This document shows, piece after piece, positions 44,651 through 55,664 of a stretch of 64,000 nucleotides of DNA (position 1 is its first letter; every line of letters begins with the position of its first letter). The translations under genes were made by a program, and so were the position numbers. Under the pieces are notes generated by a model. That model was given only the letters and a program-made list of their open reading frames with translations. It did no database searches and was not told the origin of the DNA. Origin of the DNA: Ananas comosus (Eukaryota; Streptophyta; Magnoliopsida; Poales; Bromeliaceae); NCBI RefSeq assembly GCF_001540865.1, contig NC_033636.1:5814050-5878049 (forward strand), in the 5' to 3' direction.

Positions 44651-44867
44651 TGACATACTAAATCAAGGTCGGTGATTAACAAGTTAAGTCAGAATCGGAA
44701 TGATAATTAAGCGTGGAAGGCCTCATTAACTATTCCCATCACCAAGGGCGTGGAAGGCCTCATAACTATTGGCAGATCGCTGACGAGGCTTGATACTATT
44801 AATAGCATTCTAGCCTATTTCTATACGAGTCTGGTTACAATACCATTAATAGCATCAAACACTTAGG

Positions 44868-45060
44868 GCGTGTTTGGTTCGCTAAATGTTTACCCCGGAA
44901 TCGGAATAGGAATAGGAATGATCCATTCCGATTCTAGATGTTTGGTATGCCGTAATCCCATTCCGATTCCGTTTCCATTCCGGACGGCCTCGTACCCCAG
45001 ATTGAAAATTGAATCCCGACTTAATTATCTTATTACTAAAATAACCTTCATCCATTAGAC
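44868..45060. mobile_element. Left end of a TTTGGTTCG-type TIR element
   Basis: TTAGGGCGTGTTTGGTTCGC followed by palindromic ATTCCGATTCC / GGAATCGGAATAGG motifs is typical of Harbinger or hAT MITE ends. The right end was not found; the N at 45452 lies beyond. Confidence 0.4.
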
Positions 45061-45257
45061 TTAAAAAAATAAATAAATAAAAAAAACCCACGCCTCTCCC
45101 CGCGCCGCTCAACTCACCCCGCGCCGCTCCCCAAGCTTCATCCCGTAAGTAATTCCCTCCCCCCACCCTCCCCCGCCAACTTCTCTCTCGAATCTCTCTC
45201 TTATATTTTTTTCTTTTATTCTCAAAAATCACATAGACTTTGGACTTTCTTAAAAAA

Positions 45258-45316
45258 AAGAAGAAGAAGAAGAAGAAGAAGAAGAAGAAGAAGAAGAAGA
45301 AGAAGAAGAAGAAGAA
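45258..45316 (+). repeat. (AGA)n microsatellite
   Basis: About 19 AGA units in a row. Confidence 0.95.
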
Positions 45317-45529
45317 AAGGTCATATGAACACTAGTAATTATGATACCATACTTTTTTTTGTCCTTGTTACTAAGAAGTAAACTTTTTTATTTGATGTTA
45401 ATATCACATATGGTGCTACTATGTCAAGAGGGAAAAAAAAATCTAGACTTTNCTTTTCTTCTCTCTTCACTCAATCCACTGAAATTCTAGACGAAAAGCC
45501 TTTCCTGTCGTCCTCCTCCGCCACCGCAG

Positions 45530-45750
45530 CCAACGAGATAGAATTTCGGCGGTTGCTAAATGCTTAAATAAGTGTTGGTAAATTAGCAGCACTCTTTTAG
45601 ATTATAGCGACACTCTTTAACTGTCACTATATACTTAGCGACCCCACATATAGCAACACTTTTTAAAAATATCGGTAATTTTAGCTAACAGCACTTTTTG
45701 ACATGTACCTATATTTAAAAGTGTCACTATAAACCGTTTTTGTTGTAGTG
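45530..45750. mobile_element. CACTA-type right end fragment
   Basis: It ends TTTTTGTTGTAGTG, the inverse of CACTACAACAAAAA, and is preceded by subterminal repeats AGCAACACTTTTTA / AGCGACACTCTTTA / AAAAGTGTC. The left end is missing; the N at 45452 lies 80 bases upstream of the recognisable part. Confidence 0.6.
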
Positions 45751-45901
45751 TTAAATTTAAAATATAAATTAAGAATATACTTTAACTTTAATTTTTATAC
45801 TTAAATTTGATTTCCTTTACAAATGTGAGAGCACAACGACATGCACTACAAACAATCAGTCGCACATCTTTGATTGTATGTTACTTTGTTGGACACATTA
45901 C

Positions 45902-46174
45902 ATCGTTGGTTGGTCACTAAACTTTTAATAAAATTTAATTTAGATCATTGAACTTAAATTTTGTTGTTGTATTATTAGTCATTGAACTTTTAGTAAAATT
46001 CTATTTAGGTCATTAAATTTTAAATTCTTTCAACTATTATTTGTAAAAAAATTCAATTAAAATTTGAGCAGTAACTTAATTGAAATAAAAATTAAAGTTC
46101 AATGCTTAGTTTGGAACAAAGTAAAATTTAATGATCTAAACAAAATTTCACCAAAAGTCCAGTGATCAATGGTG
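45902..46174. mobile_element. ~270-bp MITE
   Basis: Inverted ends CATCGTTGGTTGGTCACTAA and TCCAGTGATCAATGGTG, continued by TTTAGATCATTGAAC / TAATGATCTAAACA. It is non-coding and AT-rich. Confidence 0.55.
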
Positions 46175-46337
46175 TTATGTACAGAAATTTTATTTGTAGG
46201 CTAAAGGAAGAAGCTCAGTGAAATATAACTGGATGGAATATTTTATCCTAGTAGAGTTATCAACTACTTCTGTCATTATATTTTCCGAATGAGCAATGCA
46301 ATCTATAAACACGTACAGTACTTCATTCAATCAAAAC

Positions 46338-46501
46338 TTTTTTTTTTTTTTTTTGAGAGATAGGTAGCATGTTATTCGGTTCGTTTATTTCAGTTAGAAA
46401 TAAATTTAACTGGAAATGTAAATAAACTAGCTAGAATTCGAAGTCGGGACCTTAGGTACCAACCATCAAGCCCTTTACCGCTTGCTTTAGGGATGGTCGG
46501 T
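46338..46501 (-). mobile_element. tRNA-derived SINE (copy e)
   Basis: Same order as 42122-42273 on the minus strand: ACCGACCATCCCTAAAGCAA, a B-box-like GACTTCGAATTC, TTTATTTCTAACTG, AACGAACCGAATAACATGCT, ACCTATCTCTCAAAAAAA with a 17-base A tail. The long uninterrupted tail suggests a fairly young insertion. Confidence 0.75.
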
Positions 46502-46716
46502 CATTCATCCAAAAACCTACATTTTTTTTTCACTTGTCTTACTATTTAGTTTTAATACTTCCCATTGTATACGTGTCTACGAATGTGCATTTTCCTTTTC
46601 CATTCCATACATGGCTATATTAATTTACTGCATTTGGTCTCATTAACTTATGCAATTTGCCTAATTAACTTTATCTCATTCAGAATCTGAATTTCAGATA
46701 CTCTCGAATATCTGAA

Positions 46717-46771
46717 TTGTTAGTTTATTCGAGAGTATCTGAATTTCAGATACTCTCGAATAAACTAACAA
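46717..46771. repeat. 55-bp near-perfect palindrome (27-bp arms, 1-base centre)
   Basis: The left arm 46717-46743 (TTGTTAGTTTATTCGAGAGT...) and the right arm 46745-46771 are exact reverse complements around one T. A 24-base part (CTGAATTTCAGATACTCTCG...) is also present just upstream at 46687-46710. Confidence 0.9.
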
Positions 46772-47219
46772 TTAAAGTATATCTAAATTGTACAATTAGG
46801 AGCTCAGCAGTCGTTGCACTCTCATATTGTTAATTATATATCCATCCACCAAAATGATGAATGGTTTCAATTAGCCCCACTTTTAAGGTGTAAAAGTAGC
46901 GGGTTAATAGTGGCGTTATATAGACAAAAATATGATTTGGATCAAGAAAATTTATTTTGACGAATGATAGCAAGATAGAATGCAAATATACCAAGTAGAT
47001 GAAGGCAAATTAATACATTAGAGTTGCCCAAGTTTCAAGGGAAACTTATATACACATTAGTTCGTGACTTCTTTGGCAATTTTAAAAAAGTTTAACTCTT
47101 GAGTTTCCAATTTCTACTTCCAAAAATTGTCGTTGAGAGATATCTTTTAATTAGTAGAAATTGCAAATATTTTGTTCCTAAAATAATTTCTTATCTCTTA
47201 GAAAAATTTAATTCTCTAA

Positions 47220-48476
47220 GACTGCGTTTGGTTCGAATATAAGTAAAAACTGCTAGTTCAAGGGATAGGTACAAGTTAGGTATAAGAAGGAACTAGACCA
47301 ATTTTGCGTTTGGATTAAAATTTGGTTGTTCCTAAGAATAAAATAAATAGTGTTTGGTTGGTTAGATTGGAACAAGAGGAATAATTGAAATTAAAATTAT
47401 ATTATTTAATTAATTAACATCAAAATAATATTTAAAAATAAATAATAAATTAATTATTAATAATTAATTATAAATAATATTAATTATTAGTAATTATTAT
47501 AAATAATTAATTAATAATATCAATTATCTAATTAATAATAATAATAATAATTATTATTATTAATTATTAATAAATAATAATAATTATTAATTATTCTTAT
47601 TAATTAATTATAAATAATAAATTAATAATTATATTGATTATCTAATTATTAATAATAATTAATATTAATATTTATTAATAAATAATAATAATAATTATTA
47701 TTTAATTATAAATAATAAATTAATAATAATATCCATTATCTAATTATTAAGAATAAGAATTATTAATTAATTATTAATAAATTAATGTTTTTTATTATTC
47801 TGATTATAATTAATATAATAATAAATTGAATAATAATAGTATGATTATAATTAAGGATAATAGATTTATTTAATAATAATAATAATTATTAATTATAAAT
47901 AGATAATTAATAAATTCGATTATCTAATAAATAATAATTATATTATTAATAATTATTATAATAAATAATAATTATTATTATTATATAATTAAATTATAAT
48001 AATAATAATAACGATCAATCATTTGCATTATCATTAAGAATAATAATTATTATAATATATAAATATAAAATATATTAATTATTAATAATTAATTTAAATA
48101 ATATAATATAAATTTATTATTATTTACATTATATTGCTAAAATAAATAATAAATTAATAATAATATATATTAATTATATTATTATTTAATAATAAATAAA
48201 ATTAATTATTTAATTATTAGATAATAATTAATGATTTACTTATTAATTAGATTAATTAGATTAGTTACTGTTCATAATTATATTTAGATTTTAATTTAAT
48301 CTTGTTCTCATCAAGCGTTAAACAAGCTAGTTCGGGAAACGGTGGGTAACAGCATTTCCAGATTATACCAACTTGTTTCAAAAATCAAGGAATATTGTTT
48401 GCGGGACAAACATACGTCTGGGAACAAAAGGAGAACAAGAGCTTATTCCCCCTTATTCGCCGAACAAATGACTACC
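47220..48476. mobile_element. Harbinger/Tourist-like element with near-pure A/T core, TAA duplication
   Basis: Ends GACTGCGTTTGGTTCG and CGAACAAATGACTACC are inverted copies, flanked by TAA on both sides (47217-47219 and 48477-48479). From about 47380 to 48260 the core is almost only A and T, made of TAATTATTAATAA-like words. It is the same type as 23740-24715 and non-coding. Confidence 0.7.
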
Positions 48477-48781
48477 TAAGTTAGACCACTGTATATATAG
48501 TGTGGGCTTCATTTTGCGTTGATATTCTGGACCAATGGCATGACGGATTTTAATTATGATGCAGGTTTTCAAGAAAGGGGTTTTATCGCAAAGAGGGTTT
48601 TTTGTTCCTTGTGTTCTTGGTTGGTAACACTTTCAGGTGTCGGTGTGTGTCTGGTAGTAGGGTGCGAGGATGTTTAGGTAATATATAGTGGGAAATTCAA
48701 TTTGAATGTGAATTTGAGGTTTATTTGATATATATATTATATTATATATTATATATATATCTATATATATATAGAGAGAGA

Positions 48782-48846
48782 GAGAGTTGAGCTAGAATAC
48801 TATCGGTAGTAAACGAGCCGTTTTACTACCGATTTGTTTTCGATGA
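48782..48846. mobile_element. Terminal fragment of the TA-bordered MITE family
   Basis: GAGCTAGAATACTATCGGTA ... ACTACCGATTTGTTTTCGAT matches the end of the elements at 12503-13012. TA microsatellites lie on both sides (about 48728-48780 and 48848-48870). Confidence 0.6.
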
Positions 48847-48870
48847 TATAATATATATATATATATATAT

Positions 48871-50990
48871 GTGGGTGTGGTGTGGGTGTGTGTGTGTGTG
48901 TGGTTTTTGGAAATTAGAGAGATGATGGCTTTCGTCGCAAATTGGCCACCTTTTCGAACAAAACAAAATTGTGAGTTCTATGCCCCTGTCGTGCTGAACG
49001 CGCTGGCGCAGCCCGTTCACAAATCCGACGGACGGATCTCCCGAAAATTCAAAATGTTCGCAAAGGGGTCGAAATTGGCAAAACGGAAAATCCGCAAAAC
49101 ACCCTATATTTTATGTATCATTTTATGCGATTTCGAACGTGGAGGTACATCTGCGCGGTTTACTCGCGCTGTGAAGAACTCGGTTGAAAATACTGATCAT
49201 TGGTAGACTTATTTGTAATTTACCACCTTATTTAAAGGTGCTAGCTAGGGTTTTCATGGAGGAAACCCTAGCCTAGCCAGCCACCCTCAGTTGAGATCTC
49301 CCCAGCCGCCTCACCACCCTCCCCTACCCTCGTCGCGCCTACCCCGGTTGCCGGCGTGCACCTTCGGCCGCCGAAAATGCAACATTCTCTTCCCCTCAGC
49401 TTCACATTGCTCCCTTGGCTCCCCATCCCAACTGAGCACAAGTGAAGGGTCCGTTTTCCTCCTGTCGCTCACCAGTGCCTCCCCGAGCCTTCGGCGACCC
49501 TCCCCGCCGACTGCCGCCACCCCGAGACTCCCCGGCTGCCGCCATGGTAGCCATGAACCCCTGAACCCGAGTCGAGCTCGTGCGGGTTCAGGGTGCTTCG
49601 CCACCGCTACCGCCACTCGGCACCACCTGGGCCGTCTCCTTCTAGTCTCCGGTAAACCATCGCCGTCAACCCGAAGCTCCCCGGTCGCTGCTGTGGCCTC
49701 TGTGACCAGCTAAACCCGAGCCGAGCAATGCGGGCTCGGGTTGCTCCAATGTCGCCGCCGCCATCTTCCGCCTCTGGCCAGTATGAGCACCGGCTCCCCC
49801 TGGTCGGCCGTACTTGTCCAACGCCGATGCCCCCGCCGCCGGAGCTCCCTATCAGCCGGACTGAGGCTGTGTTCTCCACGGGTTCCTGCGTCTAGGGCAT
49901 CATTTCCCACCGCTGCTACCGCCTTCTGTCACCGTCCGACGCACGCCCTGGCGTCCCTCCGTCGCCCACACCTACCTGTCGCGGGCGCGCCCGCTGCCCA
50001 GCAGCCACCGGCCAACCAAGCCCCCCTTGGCCCGATAAGCTTTTATTAAGCTATTTTGTACATCACTTCCAATTCGGGTCACTGTTTTGGTGACTCAAGG
50101 GCACCCCGATGCTTCCGGAAGTGAGCACGATGATCCCTGATTAGTGCCGATCATCGTGCTCATCTTCTTTAGGGTCAGCAAGCCCCCAGTTTGCGAGATA
50201 AGCGCAGTTTAAGTTCAGCCCGCCCAGTTCGCTGAACTTTGTGTCAATCCGGCGCTCTCCACAGTGGACGCCTGTGTTCCTGATCATGAGCACGGCCTCT
50301 GGCACATCGAGACCTGTCAGCATGTGTCTCGGCCGGCCTTGAAAACCCTCGATTTGTGCTGTCGAGACGTAAAACCTCGAAAACCACATAAAATAATATG
50401 ATTTTAGGTATTTGTGGGGGCTTTTGTGCAAATGTACACTTCGTGGCTGCTGTAGGTAGTATATGCGGGTGGCGAGTGACCTCTGGATTGATTGTCCAAG
50501 ATCCGAGGCCTTTTCGAAAATCGAATATCGATTTTCGTTATATTTTTTGGCGAAATTCACCGACGAAACGTGGTTTCGGTTTGGATTCCTTCCAACGATG
50601 TTTGAGCACATTATATTTGTTGCTGAGCGTGGTTGGCTACTCACTTACATCGTTTCGAGAGTTCGGAGATGACGAGTGAGCGACAGGAACTCGGATCGAA
50701 GCGGTTATCCGACGATAATCATTTCGATGTGAGTCTACGTGTTTGCCGCCAGGACACCCTTATTATGGTGTTGTGTGGTAGCGGGTGACTCATGATGTGA
50801 GTCGGTGAGTTTCGGGACACGTCGTGGGTCCCGGTGTGATTTTCGGGACTTTCGGTTAGTTACGGTAATCGGTTTTGGAAAACCGATTTTCGTGGGATTA
50901 ATTGTGGGGTTGTCAGTTTAGTATTCCTTATATGTGGGTTAGATACTAACCCAGTTGACCCTTCGTAGGTCCGGTTGACGTTTTTCTACA
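48871..50990 (+). mobile_element. LTR-retrotransposon-like repeat interrupted by the SIRE element
   Basis: No protein domain is recognised. There is a TATA-like TTATTTAAAGG near 49227, followed by AGGGTTTTCATGGAGGAAAC and a C-rich leader (49270-50030), then a dense TCGG/ACGT-rich stretch to 50990. This texture resembles a long LTR or leader of a Ty3/gypsy-type element, and the sequence resumes at 62077 after the SIRE insertion. A 13-bp perfect stem (GAGCACGATGATC / GATCATCGTGCTC) sits at 50123-50161. The overlapping Pro/Ser-rich frames look like composition effects. Family assignment is a guess. Confidence 0.4.
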
Positions 50991-52201
50991 TGTAAGATAT
51001 GGATCGCGAGGATCTAAAAGGTAAGTAACACCTAGAGGGGGGTGAATAGGTGTAAAAACGGCAAACTCGAAAATCTCGATGCAAATAAAATAAAGTAGCG
51101 GAAAATAAAACAGCACATCGAGAATTTAACGTGGGAAAACTCCAATTCGGAGTGAAAAACCCACGGGACCGATCATGCGAAGAAAATTCACTAAGAAAAC
51201 TTGAGTACAAGTGATTTTGACAAAAATACACGACTCAATTTACCGATTTCTTGTTGATGGTGATCTTCGCCGGTCCTCGATCGATAGGAATCCACCAATC
51301 GACCTCGCTGCAACTCCTCGCAGCGTCAACGCCTCAACTCCTCAAAGCGTCCACCGAATCCTCGGCTTCACGCGAAATCCACGCGCCGAACCTCCTTCCG
51401 GAGCTTGTAGAATCGAAGATTTGTGATGATTTAACCTTTGAATACCATAAGCTATGAGGGTTCACCTTTAATCAAAAATCTACTTGATTCTCGTATGAGT
51501 TATCGAGTAAAAACGAAGAATCAAGCCGATTGTTGATTGTTAGAAACTCGTTATGTGAATCAAAGCATTGAAACGGAAAAAAAAAGTTTCTAGGGTTTAG
51601 AATCAGTAAATATTCAAAGCCTTAAACTTTTAGATGACCCACATAGCTTATTTATATGTTTAGAAGACTTAGAAGTAGACTAGGATTGCAAAAAGTCCTT
51701 TTTAAAAACCTGTGTCGTCCTCAGAGACCGGTCTTCTCGAGGAGACCGGTCTGTGAGAGACCGGTCTCTCAAGTGAGGAACCGGTCCCTCACTGCGTGAC
51801 CAAAATCACAACGTTCGGGAACCGGTCTCTCAAGCTTGAGACCGGTCCCTCGCTGCGCGACAGAAATACCAAGGTTCGGGAACCGGTCTCTCATCTCAGG
51901 GGACCGGTTGCATCAAAGCTCACGCAGTGAGGACCTTAGGGGAACCGGTCTCTTGACCTCAGGGACCGGTCCCTGAACACAGAAAAGTTCAGTAAAGTAT
52001 TTTTAAAGCAATCTAAGCCTTCTGAACTTATTCTAATCAAATATCTTCATCACAAATGATCTTTTCTTCATACCTTAGGTGCCGAACTTTACGAGTGAGT
52101 CTTTTTCCTTCAATTTAGATCTTTTCTTCAATCTTCTGCAATCAACTCTTCAAGACTCCATTCAACATTACGAAATCCGCCAACCTATAAAATCCTTAAC
52201 A
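50991..52201 (-). repeat. 3' LTR of the SIRE-like element
   Basis: 1211 bp, bounded TG..CA. Read on the minus strand it holds a TATA box (CATATAAATAAGC, 51647-51659) preceded by a cluster of ten ACCGGT motifs in 51725-51970, mostly as GAGACCGGTCTC-like palindromes. It matches the other LTR with scattered substitutions. Open frames inside it are not genes. Confidence 0.9.
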
Positions 52202-52659
52202 ATCTCCCCCTTTGGCGATTTCGTGACAAAATATATTACAAAGTTCGTACACAACTCATAAATAATAAAAAGAAGATCATCGCAATCACCAAACGACAAT
52301 CTCCTGCATGATCGATCCAATAAACAAAAATTACATTTTTCAAACCTTAATACAGACTCTATGACTTAGACATGGAGTCTTGAAGTCTTGAATATTCTTG
52401 CAAAAACATTCTTAAAGCATAATCAAGATTCAAGCGTACTTATCATAAACAATCAAAGTAACAAGTCATAGTAGTTCAATAGTTTATCCAACTAAGCTAA
52501 ATGCATCACAAGACATCAACATCATCATCATCATGAGCCATTTACACAACTAAGCTAAATGCATCACAAGACATCAACATCATCATCATCATGAGCCATC
52601 ATCATCTCCCCCTTTTTGTCAGAAAGCGCCAAAAAGACAAAAGGAGGAACCCCACACAG
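52202..52659 (-). promoter_or_regulatory. Polypurine tract and 3' untranslated region of the element
   Basis: CTCCCCCTTT at 52204-52213 (GGGGGAG-rich on the minus strand) abuts the LTR and serves as plus-strand primer. A second CTCCCCCTTTTTG lies at about 52606-52618. A 57-bp tandem duplication (AACTAAGCTAAATGCATCAC...) occupies about 52488-52602. Confidence 0.7.
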
Positions 52660-54069
52660 TCAGTCGGAATCATCTCCTTGCAGAGGAAGATCTGAGCTGC
52701 AACATCCCAGTTTATCAAAAATGGCCTTCATCAAACGCTTGATTTTGCTGACATCCTTCCGTATCTGAGCTTGATTCGCAGAAAGTTTTTGAAGCTCCTC
52801 AGATAACCTTTGTTGCTCACAATATACTGACGAAACCGAGACATCCTCCTCAGATATATCCATGGAAGGACGGGAAGAAGTAGCTGCAGCAGGAGGTGGA
52901 GCACCAGAAGGTGAAGAAGCACGCTGGGACGGAGTTCGAAGCTGCACAGAGGATTTCACGAACGTCCTTTCATTGATCCTTCCCAAACTATGCTCATACG
53001 ATGCACAACGAACATCCACGTCATGAAGTCGCAGAATCCTCATGATAATTAATGGAAATGGCAACCATTCATTTTGTCCAGAAGTTTTGATGTCCTTTGC
53101 CATTCTCCGCCAGATCAAAAATGGGATATTCATGTTGATATTTTTCGCACCTACAATATCAGGCCTAGCCAATAGATACATGTATAAGATGCGATCCCAT
53201 CTCAAAATCTTCGTGTTTGCGAGAGGCAAAATGTTGTAGCAAACTACGAAGTTTAAAAACCTGTACTCTATTTTGAAATCCTTCGACAAAACCAGAATTC
53301 CGTTTGACTCTGTTCCCGGCATGCAAATAGAGTTCACAACACGGTTCCAATCGCGAAGTGAGTCAAACCCGGCCTATAGATATTCCACTCCGTTAGTTCT
53401 TGCTTCCATTCCTAGCATAGACGCTATCGTATCAGGAGTAATTGATAACTCAACACCACGTATGGAAGTGATGAACACGTACGAGCCGCCGTCGGAGTCA
53501 CTCAAGTGACCTGCTCTCATATAGAATTCTCTAATCAATGCCAAACAGAATCCAGTTTGTTCCGGAAAATCACAAATCTGATGAAGATTTTCCTTTTCAA
53601 ATAAATCCTGAAATCCTGGCACACAGTCAATGATACTGGCGACGCCAACATCGCGCTCACCAATACAATGTTTCGACGAGTACATTGACCGTCGAGCAGA
53701 CGGAACATCCTGTAGACTGAGACGCGGAGGCTCAGAACCCGATTCTCTAATCTCAACACCTCCAGATTTCCGACGACCGGTATATCCAGATGCCTTTCCT
53801 TTTCCTTTATCCATAGCTTTGCCTTTCTCTTTATCAATAGCTTGTCCTTTCCCCTTTCCTTTTCTTGTATCCTTTTCCTTAGCCAACACCTCTTGAGTAA
53901 AAGCCTCCCAGTCCGGCTCATCCTCCTTAGATTCGTCGCTAGGAGCATACTCTTTCCCTTCATCCTCCGGTTGTTGCTCAACCGGCCGTTTACCCGAAGA
54001 GCGCTGTCGTTTGCTTCCGCGACCACCACCGGCCATCAGGACCACAAGAACAAGTAACCATGAATACAT
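52660..54069 (-). pseudogene. Accessory ORF between pol and 3' LTR, split by one TAG
   Basis: Two minus-strand frames (54069-53374, 231 codons; 53337-52660, 225 codons) are in the same phase and separated by a single in-frame TAG at 53374-53376, so the ancestral protein was about 470 aa. Start: either MYSWLLVLVVL at 54069 or the more hydrophilic MAGGGRGSKRQRS at 54036. Layout: a basic N-terminus with KGKGKG-type repeats (nuclear-signal-like), then a globular part with ALIREFYMRAG, VFITSIRGVELSITPDTIAS and FLNFVVCYNILPLA, then a Ser/Pro linker and a C-terminal coiled-coil-like EELQKLSANQAQIRKDVSKI. The globular part reminds me of the plant-specific 'putative plant transposon protein' domain. 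That is from memory and needs a profile search. No Env-type signal, fusion or transmembrane architecture is evident. Confidence 0.65.
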
Positions 54070-55664
54070 TTTGAAAAAATCCCCTGTTAATCATAAAGAT
54101 TTTTACATATGAAACATAAGAACACTTAATTTTTGATTCCAAAAAAAAATTTCAGCAAATTGATATATAAATGCTAGATAATCCTAAGGGCCACAAACTC
54201 ATGAGAAACCAAAACAAATCATGCATCAAAATCAGCAAAAACAAATTATCCACAAAAATATTAGAAAAACTAGATTTTGATGATAAAAAACCTATAAGAA
54301 TGGACCAAAAAGATGAAGATATACAAGAGAATATGGAAACAACAGGTCTAAGAACAAGATCAAAGCACATTAAGGCAGATTTAGCTAGATCTGTAGAAGA
54401 AACACCAAAAAATCTGAAACAAAACTCATTTTCGAAGTATATGATGAAAATGCAACAAAATCCGAAAATCATACCTAAAATCAGTGCAAATCCACGAGGA
54501 ACGTGAGAAAATACCGATCTGGAGACAAGGGAAGAGCAAGAGAGAAAATAGGGAACAGATTAAAACGCGTACAAAGCACATCGAACTAAAACCCCTTTAT
54601 CGGGTCAGGCAAAGGGACCGGTCTCTCCTGCCTGGGACCGGTCCCAGAGCCTGGAACTTAAAAAAAATTTGGAATAAGTTCGAAAATTCCAGAAAAAATA
54701 TATGTTAGCCCTTAATGTTTAATCAACAAAAATAACCAATTTCCATTCAAAAACTTCAAATAAAATTTCATAAATAAATTTTGAAAAATCAATTTCAAGG
54801 ATATTCAAATTGTCAAAAATTGTTGACCCGAAAATTAATGAAAAATTCTAGATACATATAAAATAAAATCCCACACATCATGCAAGATCTAGGAATTTAT
54901 TGTATTGTTTTATCATCATATTTGTTAAAGAAAATATATAAATAATTCTCAGAATCGTGATATTAAAATAATATGTTCAAATTGAGTTATGCACAATATT
55001 CGAGACAGAAATGGCTCTTTGAGCATCTTTTTATTAACATTCCACCTTATATCACCTTCGAGATGTATAGCTCTTTGAGCGATTTTTTTTTTTCTCTCTG
55101 AAAAGTATTTTCCTTTTGTTTTATAGAGATACTTTAATCAACATGTGGTAGCTGCACACACTGACCGGACGACCGGGGTGGTAGCTCTTTCCTCCATGTG
55201 GTGGTAGTTTTCACACTCCCAGCAGGGATGTAACTCTTTCCACATCTTGAATTTCATAAATTTTCATAGCTAAAATCGGCAAGACTCCCCCTAAATTAGT
55301 GCAACCCTCAAGTCAAAAATATTATCGCAATTTCAAAAATAGAGAAAGATTTATTCATCTCAAAACTAATAATCAAACAAACAATTGCAATATTCAAAGT
55401 TCGAAGCATGAGGTGCTGAATTTGATTCAATATGTTAAATAGAATTTCAATGATTTGATCGTTCAAGAATATGTCAATAGAGAATAACCCTGACATTGAT
55501 CAATCAAAACTTAAATATGAAATACTTAAATTCACAGATCAACTCATCTCCCAAAACGGCAACATCATGCAAGAAAATCAATCAACCCTCAAACACCGAA
55601 AATCATGCAAGAAAAGAAACAAAATATGCAACATGCACATGATCTGTGGCTCAATAGAATATAT
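54070..55664 (-). other. Long non-coding spacer inside the element
   Basis: 1.6 kb between pol and the accessory ORF without a coding frame. It is A-rich on the + strand. It contains two ACCGGT motifs (54617, 54637) in AAAGGGACCGGTCTCTCC and TGGGACCGGTCCCAG context, like those clustered in the LTR promoter. No TATA box is obvious downstream of them. Confidence 0.6.

Noticed and set aside
49291..50049. GC-rich overlapping frames as a gene
   Set aside because: Open on both strands and in several frames, low-complexity composition, no motif. They fit an LTR leader better.
51211..51457. Small plus-strand frames, repeated at 61079-61325
   Set aside because: They are inside the two LTRs of the SIRE-like element.
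54171..54708. Plus-strand frames of 111 and 74 codons in the SIRE spacer as antisense genes
   Set aside because: Lys/Asn-rich composition matches the A-rich spacer. No domain, no promoter signs.
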